The translations under genes were made by a program, and so were the position numbers. A stretch of 6,521 bases of DNA from Clostridia bacterium (GTDB lineage Bacteria; Bacillota; Clostridia; Christensenellales; Borkfalkiaceae), in NCBI GenBank assembly GCA_029054485.1, contig JAIDFD010000058.1, forward strand, positions 1 through 6,521. Direction: 5' to 3'. Position 1 is the first letter of the stretch. The number at the start of each line of letters is the position of its first letter. Shown one piece after another: positions 6,189 through 6,521 of the stretch. Under the pieces are notes generated by a model. It was not told the DNA's origin, did no database searches, and was given only the letters and a program-made list of their open reading frames with translations.

Positions 6189-6217
6189 ATTATATAAGAA
6201 GATTTCTTCTTTGTCAA
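6189..6217 (-). promoter_or_regulatory. Distal promoter P2 of the lipoprotein gene, with operator in the spacer
   Basis: Minus-strand TTGACA (6212-6217), a 17-bp spacer and TATAAT (6189-6194) are a perfect sigma-A consensus. The spacer is filled by a palindrome (6196-6211). A bound repressor would cover the space between the two boxes. The transcript would start near 6182, run through P1 and carry a leader of about 89 nt. Confidence 0.75.
6196..6211. promoter_or_regulatory. Operator dyad O1
   Basis: AAGAAGATTTCTTCTT has 7-bp inverted arms around a 2-bp centre. Its 14-bp core differs from O2 in one base. It lies wholly inside the P2 spacer. The likely ligand is the Cro/C1-type protein encoded at 6251; this is inferred from position and symmetry. 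Confidence 0.6.
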
Positions 6218-6225
6218 TTTATTTG

Positions 6226-6239
6226 AGAAGTTTTCTTCT
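6226..6239. promoter_or_regulatory. Operator dyad O2
   Basis: AGAAGTTTTCTTCT has 5-bp inverted arms around TTTT. It matches the O1 core at 13 of 14 positions and is 29 bp from it. It ends on the first base of the -10 box of the regulator gene, a position suited to autorepression. Confidence 0.6.
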
Positions 6240-6244
6240 AAAAT
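6239..6244 (+). promoter_or_regulatory. -10 box of the regulator gene, predicted leaderless
   Basis: TAAAAT ends exactly 6 nt before the ATG at 6251. No good -35 box is visible at 15-19 bp, so the promoter looks weak. No ribosome binding site lies between it and the ATG. Confidence 0.45.
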
Positions 6245-6250
6245 AAACCT

Positions 6251-6457
6251 ATGTTTAAAATAGGTGAAAGGATAAAAGAACTTCGACTTGAAAAGGGTTT
6301 TACGCAGGCGCAACTCGGCAAACTTATCGGAGTCAGCCAAAAGGCGATTGACTATTGGGAGCGTTCGGTAAACGAGCCTAAGGCGAGCTATATTATCGCA
6401 CTCGTAAAAACGTTTGACGTGACGTTTAACGAATTTTTTGAAAACGTAAACATTTGA
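6251..6457 (+). CDS. Small Cro/C1-type (XRE) DNA-binding repressor
   Basis: A 68-residue protein made almost only of an HTH_3 domain. Helix 1 is FKIGERIKELRLEKG (2-16), helix 2 is TQAQLGKLIGV (18-28), the recognition helix is about SQKAIDYWE (29-37), and NEPKASYIIALVKTFDV (41-57) plus FNEFF (59-63) complete the fold. It has no ligand or protease domain, so it should act as a dimer that binds short palindromes. The start is fixed by the canonical N-terminus of the fold, yet no ribosome binding site precedes it. It is divergent from the lipoprotein gene, and two matching dyads in the shared intergenic region are good candidates for its binding sites. Autoregulation and control of the lipoprotein gene are inferred. 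A gene further right could also be a target but is not in the window. Confidence 0.92.
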   Translation: MFKIGERIKELRLEKGFTQAQLGKLIGVSQKAIDYWERSVNEPKASYIIALVKTFDVTFNEFFENVNI

Positions 6458-6488
6458 GATTTATGCCGTGAAAAAGAGCAGGCCCGGC

Positions 6489-6521
6489 GGGCGGGGGGGG
6501 TGGGTGTGGGGCGGGGGGGGG
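6489..6521. other. Poly-G low-complexity contig end, probably artefact
   Basis: The last 33 bases are almost only G (runs of 8 and 9 G broken by single T or C), unlike anything else in the window. This is the usual look of no-signal base calls in two-colour sequencing. Nothing biological should be read from it. The preceding AAAAAGAGCAGGC (6471-6483) resembles the first arm of a terminator. Confidence 0.75.

Noticed and set aside
6493..6521. G-quadruplex-like G runs at the right end
   Set aside because: The extreme composition exactly at the sequence end is better explained as base-calling artefact.
5227..6521. Lipoprotein plus XRE regulator as a toxin-antitoxin or defence module
   Set aside because: The genes are divergent, the lipoprotein has a secretion signal and no nuclease or toxin motif, and no other defence gene is nearby.

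Overview
The window looks like a chromosomal segment from a moderate-GC member of the Bacillota, probably a Clostridia-type organism. This is an inference from strong AGGAG-type ribosome binding sites, TTGACA/TATAAT promoters with 17-bp spacers, a lipoprotein with a Gram-positive-like signal, and a gluconate 5-dehydrogenase that resembles the streptococcal/clostridial type. The right end (from about 6489) dissolves into poly-G and is probably a contig-end artefact.

Layout. (1) Positions 1-31 hold a consensus leftward promoter for a gene beyond the left edge. It lies just past a strong leftward terminator (45-85). (2) Positions 107-3431 form a leftward pyrimidine/nucleotide operon: a uracil permease of the NCS2 family (uraA type), uracil phosphoribosyltransferase (upp) and a dGTPase-like HD phosphohydrolase. 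The permease and upp overlap by 14 nt, and upp and the HD gene are 9 nt apart. One promoter (3481-3509) precedes the operon. The first two products import uracil and convert it to UMP; the third probably trims deoxynucleotide triphosphates. (3) A rightward single gene (3569-4054) encodes a small cytoplasmic Amidase_6-type cysteine hydrolase. (4) A leftward single gene (4281-5081) encodes a gluconate 5-dehydrogenase-type SDR. It has its own promoter and shares a convergent hairpin terminator with the amidase gene. (5) A leftward gene (5227-6093) encodes a two-repeat lipoprotein of unknown function with its own terminator. (6) A rightward gene (6251-6457) encodes a 68-residue Cro/C1-type repressor.

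The most interesting part is the 157-bp region between the last two genes. It holds two near-identical 14-bp dyads. One fills the 17-bp spacer of a perfect-consensus leftward promoter; the other abuts the -10 of the repressor gene. This suggests an autoregulated repressor that also controls a second promoter of the lipoprotein gene. Two rightward genes (3569 and 6251) lack a ribosome binding site and have a TANNNT -10 box ending exactly 6 nt before ATG, as expected for leaderless mRNAs.

No CRISPR array, tRNA, rRNA, insertion sequence or defence-system gene set was seen. Most of the window is ordinary housekeeping and accessory metabolism.
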